Source: Pedobacter sp.
GTDB lineage: Bacteria; Bacteroidota; Bacteroidia; Sphingobacteriales; Sphingobacteriaceae
Assembly (NCBI GenBank): GCA_014377665.1
Contig: JACMPF010000147.1
Span: 1-40,987 of the forward strand
DNA: 40,987 nt
Reading direction: 5' to 3'
Below, piece after piece: positions 19,721 through 27,840 of the stretch (within the stretch, counting starts at the first letter, position 1; every line of letters starts with the position of its first letter). Below the pieces are notes generated by a model that ran no database searches, was not told the DNA's origin, and was given only the letters and a program-made list of their open reading frames with translations. The translations under genes and the position numbers were made by a program.

Positions 19721-21661
19721 ATGATAAATTCATTAAATCAGATGATAAGCAGAATATTACTTTTTTTACTAATTACAGGAGCATTAATTGGGAAAAGCGA
19801 ACTGGTGTCAGCGCAGGCAGAATCTCCCAAAGAAGAAGATTTTTTTAAGATCATGAAAGTACCTGCTCCAGAGGGTACCATACTTGAAGTTGGCGGTTTG
19901 TGTGTGCTTCCAAACGGAGTACTCGCTGTTACTACTCGTCGCGGAGATATTTATATGGTGGAGAACCCCACAAGTCAGCAGCCTTACTTCCGCAAGTTTG
20001 CGGCGGGTTTGCATGAAGTATTAGGTGCAGCCTATAAGGATGGCGCATTGTATGTGGTACAACGCGGTGAACTAACCAAGCTTGTAGATACCGACATGGA
20101 TGGAAAGGCCGATGTGTTTGAAACTATTTATGCATGGCCATTGTCTGGTAATTACCATGAATATAGTTTTGGTCCCAAGATAGCACCTGACGGATCGTTC
20201 TTTGTAAGCCTCAACCTTGGTTTTCCGCCCGACTGGTGGCATCCCAAAAGTTTTGTGCCTTACAGAGGTTGGGTGCTTAACATCACCGAAAAAGGAGTGG
20301 TCACCCCATGGGCTGCAGGCTTCCGTTCTCCATGTGGAATCAGTATGATCGACGGCGAGCTGTGGTATAGCGACAATCAGGGCGACTGGGTAGGTTCTGG
20401 CAGTATAATGCCGATTAAAAAAGGCGGATTTATGGGGCATCCTGCGAGTTTGGTATGGAGTAACTTGCCTAATTCCCCTTTAAAACTCACACCTGAGAAG
20501 TTTTTTGCTACAAACAATCCACGTGTAGAGTTTGATAAGAGTGGACAGCCATTTAAGCCTCAAAACATTGTTGACGAGAAGTACCGCACTCTCGCTGATG
20601 CAAAAAAGGAAATCCCTGAGCTGCAATTACCAGCTGTTTGGTTGCCGCATGGCATATTGGGAATATCAAACTCAGAAATTGTAAAGATACCCGAGGGTGT
20701 TTTTGGCCCATTTTCGGGACAGCTTTTAGTTGGTGATCAAGGGCAGAGTATTGTAGATAGGGTTTTTCTTGAAAGAGTAAATGGTGAATACCAAGGAGCC
20801 GCATGGGCGTTTAGGAGTGGTTTTCAATCCGGTATTGTGCGTTTAGCATGGTTGCCAGATGGTTCACTAATCGCTGGCGAAACTAATAGGGGCTGGGGAT
20901 CCGCAGGAGAGGCGACAATGGGTTTGCAGCGATTGGTCTGGAATAATAACACTCCCTTTGAGATGCGCGCAATTCGTGCCATGCCGGATGGTTTTGAGAT
21001 AGAATTCACCAAGCCGGTCGACAAAAAAGTAGCAGAAGATTTGGCATCATATTCCGTAGAGAGCTTTACCTATAAATATCAGGGTGTTTATGGCAGTCCA
21101 CCAGTAGGTAATTTGAAATCCAATATAACTGGAGTAAAAGTATCTGAAGATGGTTTGAAGTCTCGCATAATCATTAGTAATTTACGTAAAAACTTTATCC
21201 ATACAATTACTCTGGGGGTAAGGGATAAAGAAAATAACTTTAATTTGGTTCATCCTACAGCATACTATACTTTAAATAATATTCCAGAAGGAGAAAAATT
21301 GACATTGAAGGAAGTAAGTATCAAAAACTCAAAAGCAATGCTTGTTAAAGCTGTAAAACCGACTCTTTCCGTTAAAACTGCAACAGCGATGGTGAACAAA
21401 GTGCCAACCTATGAAGAGGTTAAGCCGTTATTAATGAAAAACACCTGCTCGGCTTGCCATAATCCTAATGTTAAACAAGTTGGGCCTTCATTTAAAGATA
21501 TTGCCAAACGCAAATATAGCATCGAGGAAATATTGGAATTGATTAAAAATCCTAAACCAGAGCATTGGCCTGAATATTCGACACCAATGCCACCAATGCC
21601 ACAGGTATCGGCAAAGGATGCCCGGATGATTGCCACTTGGATCATATCATTAAACAAATAG
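19721..21661 (+). CDS. Exported beta-propeller protein with C-terminal cytochrome c domain
   Basis: A 646-residue protein with a hydrophobic N-terminus cleaved near LVSAQA (about residue 31); the second ATG (codon 8) is an alternative start. Residues about 50-410 form a propeller resembling sugar/sorbosone dehydrogenase-type and PVC-type dehydrogenases (LCVLPNGVLAVTTRRGDIYMV, DTDMDGKADVFE, AAGFRSPCGISMIDGELWYSDNQGDW; quoted as motif regions). Residues about 425-525 look like an Ig-like linker. The C-terminal domain has C576-S-A-C579-H580 followed by GPSFKDIAKRK and a proline/methionine-rich STPMPPMPQ that can give the distal haem ligand. It is probably a periplasmic dehydrogenase or electron-transfer protein. 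The cofactor of the propeller cannot be decided from sequence. It sits between the DUF1080 and haloperoxidase genes with gaps of 8 and 3 bases. Confidence 0.82.
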   Translation: MINSLNQMISRILLFLLITGALIGKSELVSAQAESPKEEDFFKIMKVPAPEGTILEVGGLCVLPNGVLAVTTRRGDIYMVENPTSQQPYFRKFAAGLHEVLGAAYKDGALYVVQRGELTKLVDTDMDGKADVFETIYAWPLSGNYHEYSFGPKIAPDGSFFVSLNLGFPPDWWHPKSFVPYRGWVLNITEKGVVTPWAAGFRSPCGISMIDGELWYSDNQGDWVGSGSIMPIKKGGFMGHPASLVWSNLPNSPLKLTPEKFFATNNPRVEFDKSGQPFKPQNIVDEKYRTLADAKKEIPELQLPAVWLPHGILGISNSEIVKIPEGVFGPFSGQLLVGDQGQSIVDRVFLERVNGEYQGAAWAFRSGFQSGIVRLAWLPDGSLIAGETNRGWGSAGEATMGLQRLVWNNNTPFEMRAIRAMPDGFEIEFTKPVDKKVAEDLASYSVESFTYKYQGVYGSPPVGNLKSNITGVKVSEDGLKSRIIISNLRKNFIHTITLGVRDKENNFNLVHPTAYYTLNNIPEGEKLTLKEVSIKNSKAMLVKAVKPTLSVKTATAMVNKVPTYEEVKPLLMKNTCSACHNPNVKQVGPSFKDIAKRKYSIEEILELIKNPKPEHWPEYSTPMPPMPQVSAKDARMIATWIISLNK

Positions 21662-21664
21662 AAA

Positions 21665-22996
21665 TTGGTGGGTCGCAGTTACTTGAAATACTTCAAAGTT
21701 GTAGTTGTTGTTTGCCTTCTTGGTCTAAGTTGCGGCAAAAAGGCAAAAATCAAAATGATAGCCGATGCCGAAGTGCTACATCAGAATGTTGATCACCTTA
21801 CACAGCTCATCATATATGATGCGTTTACTCCGCCCGTAGCCAGCCGTATTTATGGGTACACGTCGCTTGCGGCTTTTGAGGCGATTAGGTTTAAGGATAC
21901 TAAATACAACTCAATTGCTGAGCAGATTGCAGGATTTAAAACAATGCCCAAGCCTCAAAAAGGAAAAAAGTATGATTACACACTCGCGGCATCAAAAGCT
22001 TTCTTTACCGTTGCTTATAAGGTGACCTTCTCTGTAGATACGCTCAAAAAATATGAGAACCAGGTAATTTCAATGTACCAATCAAACCTCGACGATAGTA
22101 CATTTTTGCGTTCAGTAGCATTTGGCGAGCAGATTGGTATTGCGGTTTTGGGTAGAGCAGACAATGATGGGTATGCTAAAAGTAGAGGTAAAGTCCGTTA
22201 TCTTGGTAATAATGACAATGGTAAATGGCGACCCACACCACCCGATTATCTGGAAGGGGTAGAGTTTTGCTGGGGAACACAGCAACAATTTGTGCTAAAG
22301 TCTTCTAAAGATTTCCCAATACCGCCACCGCCCTCATTCAGTAAAGATAAAAAGAGTGAATATTTCAAACAGGCATTTGCAGTATATGAACAGAGTAAAA
22401 ACCTATCGCCGGATCAGTTTCAGATAGCTGCATTTTGGGATGACAATCCATTTGTGATTGAGCATAACGGGCATACCATGTTTGCAAATAAAAAAATCAC
22501 TCCCGGCGGACACTGGATTGGTATAACGGCCATAGCTTGCAAAAAAACTAAGGCAGATGCTGTTAAATCAGCACAAGCTTATGCACTCACTTCAATCGCT
22601 CTGTATGACGCTTTTATAAGCTGCTGGCAGGTGAAGTACACCACGGCGTATATCCGCCCGATCACTGTCATTAATGAGGAGATAGATCCTAATTGGATAT
22701 CTGTGTTACAAACGCCACCATTCCCAGAATACCCGAGCGGGCACAGCGCTATCAGCGGTTCGGCCGCAGTTATGCTGACACATCTCTTTGGTGATAATTT
22801 TGAATACATGGACACTAGTGACCTTCGTTATATTGGTATTCAACGGCATTTCAACTCCTTTTTACAGGCTTCAGACGAAACTTCGATCAGCCGTTACTAT
22901 GGGGGTATACATTTTAGGAATAGTGTTGATCAGGGGGCCTTACAAGGGAGACAGGTTGGAGAATACATTTGGAAGACTTTGGTATTAAGGAATTGA
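21665..22996 (+). CDS. Vanadium-dependent haloperoxidase/PAP2-superfamily lipoprotein
   Basis: A 443-residue protein with a lipoprotein-like signal (VVVVVCLLGLSC, C23). The vanadate/phosphate site is complete: K324 and R331 in KYTTAYIRP, S358-G359-H360 in PSGH, and R410 plus H416 in SRYYGGIHFR. These match the family pattern KxxxxxxRP...PSGH...SRxxxxxH with the expected six-residue spacings. Members are either vanadium haloperoxidases or related phosphatases, and sequence reading alone cannot separate them. No ATG start is available: the frame opens with TTG 21665, followed by GTG 21668, 3 bases after the preceding stop, so translation is probably coupled. A haloperoxidase next to two CxxCH proteins suggests an oxidative component in the glycan locus (inference). 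Confidence 0.88.
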   Translation: MVGRSYLKYFKVVVVVCLLGLSCGKKAKIKMIADAEVLHQNVDHLTQLIIYDAFTPPVASRIYGYTSLAAFEAIRFKDTKYNSIAEQIAGFKTMPKPQKGKKYDYTLAASKAFFTVAYKVTFSVDTLKKYENQVISMYQSNLDDSTFLRSVAFGEQIGIAVLGRADNDGYAKSRGKVRYLGNNDNGKWRPTPPDYLEGVEFCWGTQQQFVLKSSKDFPIPPPPSFSKDKKSEYFKQAFAVYEQSKNLSPDQFQIAAFWDDNPFVIEHNGHTMFANKKITPGGHWIGITAIACKKTKADAVKSAQAYALTSIALYDAFISCWQVKYTTAYIRPITVINEEIDPNWISVLQTPPFPEYPSGHSAISGSAAVMLTHLFGDNFEYMDTSDLRYIGIQRHFNSFLQASDETSISRYYGGIHFRNSVDQGALQGRQVGEYIWKTLVLRN

Positions 22997-23042
22997 GATA
23001 GAGGTCAGCTTTGGAATTGAGAAGTGTTAATATTCCTTAATA
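22983..23042 (+). repeat. 11-base inverted repeat spanning the haloperoxidase stop
   Basis: TATTAAGGAAT (22983-22993) is perfectly complementary to ATTCCTTAATA (23032-23042), with 38 bases between. The left arm covers the last codons of the haloperoxidase gene. GGAATTGAGA also repeats directly at 22989-22998 and 23013-23022. There is no T-tract immediately after the right arm, so a processing or attenuation hairpin is more likely than a classic terminator. It may be chance in AT-rich DNA. Confidence 0.4.
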
Positions 23043-23109
23043 ACTGGTTAAATTGATTAGTTATAAAATGCTTACATTCCTTTTATTTACAAACCGATAT
23101 AAACAGCGT

Positions 23110-24765
23110 ATGAAATTGAATCTATTCGTTCTTACCTTAACGATACCTCTATTTTGTTTAGGACTTAATGCACAAACTACCGAGCGTGCAAAACCCGCTG
23201 AGTGGAGAAACCTAGTCTTCGGCGGCAGATTTATGGATCTTTTCCTTCCTATGCAGAACAATGGTAAAATTAGTAGTGATACCTGGGGAGCAGAAAATGT
23301 GGTGCCGAGATACACGAATAACGGTATTGAAAATAGAAAATGGTCTTTTTGGTGCGCGAGCATCAAACATTCGGGCAGTAAATATCATATGTTCACTGCA
23401 GCATGGCTTGAAAGTTCTCCAAAGGGACATGCAGCATGGCCAGGTTCTATTACTTTTCATGCGGTTTCTGATAAAATGGACGGACCCTATGTAGTGAAGG
23501 ATACCCTTGGTCGTGGCCATAATCCAGAAGTGTATCAGCTTAAAGACGGCCGTTGGGTAGTTTATGTAATAGATGGATATTATATCAGTAATGATTTAAA
23601 TGGACCTTGGTTTTATAAGAAATTTAATTTCCAGAACCGTGACCGCGGGATAATCGATGGGATGTCAAATCTTACTTTTGCTCAGCGTGAAGACGGAACT
23701 TATTTGATGATTAATAGGGGTGGTGGAACTTGGTTTAGTCAAACTGGAGATTCTACTTATTATCAGGTCTCCGAAAAGAGTGCTTACCCCGCAATACGTG
23801 GAGAGTTTGAAGATCCTGTTGTTTGGCGGGACAATATTCAGTATCATTTAATTGTTAATGACTGGTTGGGCCGGATTGCTTATTATTTACGTTCTAAAGA
23901 TGGCTTGAAATGGAAACAAGAGTCCGGTGAGGCCTATACTCCGGGGGTATCTGTTCACGAAGACGGTAAAGTAGAAGCCTGGCATAAATACGAGCGCATG
24001 CGTGTGCTGCAGGACAGTTACGGTCGGGCCATCCAGGCAAATTTCGCGGTGATTGACGTAGAAAAAGTACTTGACAAGGCAAATGATAATCATAGTTCAA
24101 AAGCCATCTGTATACCACTTACTAAGGGGAGATTGCTGACGATTGTCGACAAAAAGCCAATTAGCTCGGATACTAGAATGATAAGGGTCAGGATCGCTTC
24201 TGAAGCAGATTTTAATCCAATGACAGACATTGACTTCCGTTCTTTGAGGTTTGGCGGCTCGGAGCAGGTAAACTATGGTAAGGGTGGTAAAGTACTGAAG
24301 ACGGAAGCAATAGGGAAAGACCTTGTCGTTACTTTTGATGGAACAGACCATGGAATACCAGCCGATGATTACGTTGCCAAGCTGATCGGTAAGACCACTG
24401 GTGGAAAACTTCTGATCGGTTATGCGCGTCTCCCGGGAATCAGTTTTAAAGAACCCATACTTTCTGCGCGCTTGCCGATATTCTCCGTAGAAGGTCAGCA
24501 GTTTAAGACTAGCATAGAAATTCAGAATTTTGGTGAGGTTGCTTCAAAACCGGCGGTGCTGAAACTGGCCTATTTTAGAGATGGGAAAGAAGTGGTATTG
24601 CCCATTGCCAAATTTGGTGACCTTAAACCGTTTGAAAAGACTACTGTCAATCTAAATGCAGGCAAAGATTTTGAGAAGGGCATTGCTTATGATTTTATCG
24701 TAACCGTGAATCCTGGCGACAGAGATGAACAATTGTTGCATGGGAAGGTAAGCCCGAATCCTTAG
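23110..24765 (+). CDS. Exported five-bladed-propeller putative glycosidase (GH43/GH117-like fold)
   Basis: The ATG at 23110 is preferred because it starts directly with a good signal peptide (MKLNLFVLTLTIPLFCLGLNAQ); an upstream TTG at 23053 would add 19 residues in front of it. The 551-residue product has propeller motifs: SFWCASIKHSGSKYHMFTA, GRGHNPEVYQLKDGRWVVY, GIIDGMSNLTF and GEFEDPVVWRDNIQYHLIV, quoted as motif regions. The repeated aspartate/glutamate strands (NPEV, EDPV) are typical of GH43, GH32 and GH117-type folds. The last 120 residues look like an Ig/CARDB-type beta-sandwich (TSIEIQNFGEVASKPAVLKL). I cannot assign a CAZy family or substrate. It precedes GH30-like and GH26 genes on the same strand and is probably part of the same degradation set. 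Confidence 0.65.
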   Translation: MKLNLFVLTLTIPLFCLGLNAQTTERAKPAEWRNLVFGGRFMDLFLPMQNNGKISSDTWGAENVVPRYTNNGIENRKWSFWCASIKHSGSKYHMFTAAWLESSPKGHAAWPGSITFHAVSDKMDGPYVVKDTLGRGHNPEVYQLKDGRWVVYVIDGYYISNDLNGPWFYKKFNFQNRDRGIIDGMSNLTFAQREDGTYLMINRGGGTWFSQTGDSTYYQVSEKSAYPAIRGEFEDPVVWRDNIQYHLIVNDWLGRIAYYLRSKDGLKWKQESGEAYTPGVSVHEDGKVEAWHKYERMRVLQDSYGRAIQANFAVIDVEKVLDKANDNHSSKAICIPLTKGRLLTIVDKKPISSDTRMIRVRIASEADFNPMTDIDFRSLRFGGSEQVNYGKGGKVLKTEAIGKDLVVTFDGTDHGIPADDYVAKLIGKTTGGKLLIGYARLPGISFKEPILSARLPIFSVEGQQFKTSIEIQNFGEVASKPAVLKLAYFRDGKEVVLPIAKFGDLKPFEKTTVNLNAGKDFEKGIAYDFIVTVNPGDRDEQLLHGKVSPNP

Positions 24766-24961
24766 GGTCTATAATGTAATCGAAATGAAATCGATTGGAA
24801 ATCATTAGAGAGATACGAAACTCCTGAATGGTTTAAGGATGCGTAAATACCTTAAAAGACATGGCAGTAATTGATGAACTATCCGTATTATTGTTTGACA
24901 ATTTCGTACAAAGAATCGCTGAACTTACTAATAAGTGTATTCTTGATATACATATAACCAA

Positions 24962-26794
24962 ATGAACATTTACTTCAAATTATTCTCTATTGCTTTTTTA
25001 CTATTCGCAATACCAATTGGCAGCACATTCGCCCAAGCTGAACTCATGCCTTGGGGAGACTTGAACGGAATCCGGGTTAAAGGGCAGCTTCTGGACTTTA
25101 GCACCCGGTTAAATGTTGTCGGTGAAGGGGGCTGGTTAGATGTTAAATTTTCAGGAAAGGAGCTGCAGAAGCCGAAGTTCCGGCGGGATGGTGACGTTCA
25201 GACCGTCAGTACTGAAATAGGAGGTATTATTTTTACTGAGATTGTAACAGATTTAAAGCCCGGTTTAGTTGATGTAGTAATTAAATGCGAAAGTAAAGTT
25301 GATACTAATTTAACAGGTGTCTTTTTTGGGGTAAAGTGGAGTAAAGTAAAATATTCAGGAAAGAATGTTTTTGATATCAAGCCCAAAGACTCAGGGATCA
25401 GCAAAAATACTGAAGATAAAAATTATGAACGATTATTTCTGCCGATACATATGGGATTTTTCAGGAAAGGAATTGTTTATGAAAAATCCTTTCAAATCAG
25501 TGTTAATGGTGAAATTGATTCTGAACCCGTTGAGATCAGCTTAGATGCTTCAGTAAAGGGCAGGCCGTTTGCTGGAGTCGGTGGAAATTTCAGGCTTCAA
25601 AATGCGTTGACTGATCCACAAGTGATAGACTATTGTTTAGCAAATATGAAAGTGGCATGGGGTCGGGTAGAAATGCCATGGCGCGAATGGCATAGGACTT
25701 TGGAGAACGATCCAACTGCAGAAGCAGGTAATGGAAAGCTGGATGCTCATGTGAAAAAATCAATGCAGATGGCTCAGCGGCTTAGTAAACTGGGCATGCC
25801 AGTTATCGTTTCGGCATGGTCGCCTCCAGCATGGGCAATATTAGGTAAGCCAAATAACAGGCCAACACCAGAAGGTGTTTGGGGCAACCCGTTGAACCAA
25901 GATAGGATGCAGCAAATTTACAAGTCAATCACTGATTACCTCCTCTATTTAAAATCAAACTATGGAACCGAAGCCACATACTTTTCTTTCAATGAATCTG
26001 ATCTTGGGATTAATGTACGGCAAACTGCCCAGGAACATGCCAACCTGATTAAAGGATTAGGTTTCTATCTTCAATCCAAAGGACTAAAAACAAAGTTGTT
26101 ATTAGGAGATAATTCTGATGCAAACACTTATGAATTCATCTACCCGGCACTAAATGATGCTGCATGTCGTCCTTACATTGGAGCTATATCTTTTCATTCA
26201 TGGCGTGGGTGGGAGACGGAAACGCTGAAGAAATGGGCAAACGCAGCTAAACAAATTAACGCGGAACTGCTTGTTGGAGAAGGTAGTATAGATGCTGCAG
26301 CATGGCAGTATCCTGCATATTTCGAAGAGGAGTCTTATGCGTTGGAAGAGATTAATTTATACACACGTTTGCTTGCAATTTGTGAACCACTATCAATCTT
26401 GCAATGGCAACTGACCGCTGACTATTCTCCTCTAACTGGCGGTGGTATTTTTGGCGACAAAGGTCCCCTTAAACCTACCCGGCGGTTTTTTCAACTGAAG
26501 CAACTTGGGGACACGGGGAGTGGACAACGTCATATACTGGTGCAATCTAGCCGAGACGATATTTCGGTAGCCGCCCTTGCAGGAACTGAAACGGGCTATA
26601 CCATACATATTGTGAATAATAGTGCAGGTCGGGAAGCCAAGCTTACAGGCCTTCCCCCGGGAATAATGAGATTTAAAGTCTTTGTAACTGATAGAACTAG
26701 AAATTTGAAATCACTTCCTAATATCGAAGCTAGGAATGGACAAGCAATTTTTAAACTCGATCCGCGCTGTTATCTAACACTTGTTGCTGAATAA
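24962..26794 (+). CDS. Exported GH30-like (clan GH-A) glycoside hydrolase
   Basis: A 610-residue protein with a signal peptide ending GSTFAQ (about residue 25), an N-terminal beta-sandwich (about 30-195) and a TIM-barrel of the O-glycosyl hydrolase/GH30 type (about 200-510) followed by C-terminal strands. Likely catalytic residues are E345 in the acid/base motif FSFNESDLG and E440 in the nucleophile motif LLVGEGSID. VIVSAWSPPAWAILG and AISFHSWRGW are other GH30-type landmarks. GH30 members act on beta-linked glucose, xylose, fucose or galactose residues. The specificity here is not predictable. The 196-base gap before it suggests a separate transcript start, although no promoter motif stands out. 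It is followed by GH26 after 25 bases. Confidence 0.78.
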   Translation: MNIYFKLFSIAFLLFAIPIGSTFAQAELMPWGDLNGIRVKGQLLDFSTRLNVVGEGGWLDVKFSGKELQKPKFRRDGDVQTVSTEIGGIIFTEIVTDLKPGLVDVVIKCESKVDTNLTGVFFGVKWSKVKYSGKNVFDIKPKDSGISKNTEDKNYERLFLPIHMGFFRKGIVYEKSFQISVNGEIDSEPVEISLDASVKGRPFAGVGGNFRLQNALTDPQVIDYCLANMKVAWGRVEMPWREWHRTLENDPTAEAGNGKLDAHVKKSMQMAQRLSKLGMPVIVSAWSPPAWAILGKPNNRPTPEGVWGNPLNQDRMQQIYKSITDYLLYLKSNYGTEATYFSFNESDLGINVRQTAQEHANLIKGLGFYLQSKGLKTKLLLGDNSDANTYEFIYPALNDAACRPYIGAISFHSWRGWETETLKKWANAAKQINAELLVGEGSIDAAAWQYPAYFEEESYALEEINLYTRLLAICEPLSILQWQLTADYSPLTGGGIFGDKGPLKPTRRFFQLKQLGDTGSGQRHILVQSSRDDISVAALAGTETGYTIHIVNNSAGREAKLTGLPPGIMRFKVFVTDRTRNLKSLPNIEARNGQAIFKLDPRCYLTLVAE

Positions 26795-26819
26795 AATATG
26801 AAACTAAATTTTAAATATC

Positions 26820-27797
26820 ATGAAACATAGAGAAATATTGCTCGCAGCCTTATTTTTCCTGCCTGTTTGTCTTCAGGCGCAACATCGTCTTTCAAATTCT
26901 AAAGCGTCCAAAGAAGCGGTTGCTCTATATGCTTATATAAATGATATGTTTGGAAAGAAAATCTTATCTGGCCAAATGAGCTCTAGCTGGGGAATTGACG
27001 AGATCAAGTACATTCAAGAAAATACTGGGAAACTACCTGCAATCAATGGCTTTGATTTCATCACGGAAAGAGACAACCAGAATGAAGTTAAGGGAGCTAT
27101 TGATTGGTGGAAATCAGGAGGAATTCCAACAATAATGTGGCACATGGGAGCTCCAGGAAACGGGGAAGGCTACGAAAGCAGTAAAAAGTCTTCAGATATA
27201 GATAAATGCTTTGTGAAAGGTACAAAAGAATACGAAATATTTTGGTCAGAGCTCAAAAGGAAAGGCGATTTGCTGGAACAGTTGCAGCGCGCTAATGTAC
27301 CTGTTCTCTGGAGACCATTTCATGAGCTCAATGGCAACTGGTTTTGGTGGGGCAAACAGGGACCTGAGAAGTTTAAGAAGCTTTGGATTGCAATGTATAA
27401 TTATTATACAAAAACACGGAAGTTGAATAATCTGATTTGGGTTTTGTGCTATACAGGCAAACCTGAGGCCAGCTGGTACCCTGGTAACGCTTATGTGGAT
27501 ATCGCTGGTCCTGATACTTATGGAGTAGGCGATAGCCCGCAGACAGGAATGTTTAAAGAGATGAAACAGATTGTAGGTGAGCGGATTCCAATCGCATATC
27601 ATGAGTGTGGAATACCTCCAGATCCCGATAAATGTTTGGCCGAAGGCTCAATGTGGTCCTGGTGGATGGAGTGGCATACTAGTCATTTAACCAAAATCGA
27701 TAAGGAATATTTACAGCGGGTTTATTCTCACGATTTGGTGATCACTAAAGATGAAGTTCCAAATATCGTAGAGATTTACTCGAAAATTAGACGCTAA
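26820..27797 (+). CDS. Exported GH26 glycoside hydrolase, probable beta-mannanase
   Basis: A 325-residue enzyme with a signal peptide ending CLQAQ (about residue 21). It is the length of a single GH26 catalytic domain. Acid/base E169 lies in LWRPFHELNGNWFWWG, and nucleophile E262 lies in IAYHECGIPP. KKILSGQMSSSWG, INGFDF, IMWHMGAPG and DIAGPDTYG are further GH26 landmarks. GH26 is mainly endo-beta-1,4-mannanase, with some lichenases and xylanases. The GH130 gene at 34074-35102 (a mannoside phosphorylase-type family) makes a mannan substrate plausible but does not prove it. It is the last gene of the plus-strand glycan locus and ends at a terminator-like hairpin that overlaps the convergent regulator gene. 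Confidence 0.92.
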   Translation: MKHREILLAALFFLPVCLQAQHRLSNSKASKEAVALYAYINDMFGKKILSGQMSSSWGIDEIKYIQENTGKLPAINGFDFITERDNQNEVKGAIDWWKSGGIPTIMWHMGAPGNGEGYESSKKSSDIDKCFVKGTKEYEIFWSELKRKGDLLEQLQRANVPVLWRPFHELNGNWFWWGKQGPEKFKKLWIAMYNYYTKTRKLNNLIWVLCYTGKPEASWYPGNAYVDIAGPDTYGVGDSPQTGMFKEMKQIVGERIPIAYHECGIPPDPDKCLAEGSMWSWWMEWHTSHLTKIDKEYLQRVYSHDLVITKDEVPNIVEIYSKIRR

Positions 27798-27813
27798 TTA
27801 GTACCTAATTAAA

Positions 27814-27840
27814 GATCCTGTTTTCAACAGATCAATTTTT
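27814..27840 (+). terminator. Terminator-like hairpin at the GH26/regulator convergence
   Basis: GAT-C-CTGTT (27814-27822, one bulged C) pairs with AACAG-ATC (27826-27833) across TTC, followed by AATTTTT to 27840. A second perfect stem, TAATTAG/CTAATTA with loop TAC, lies just upstream (about 27794-27810). The T-tract falls inside the 3' end of the convergent response-regulator gene. Confidence 0.5.

Noticed and set aside
24766..24961. Possible small RNA or promoter before the GH30-like gene
   Set aside because: No hairpin with a T-tract and no TTTG plus TAnnTTTG pair at proper spacing could be found in this 196-base gap.
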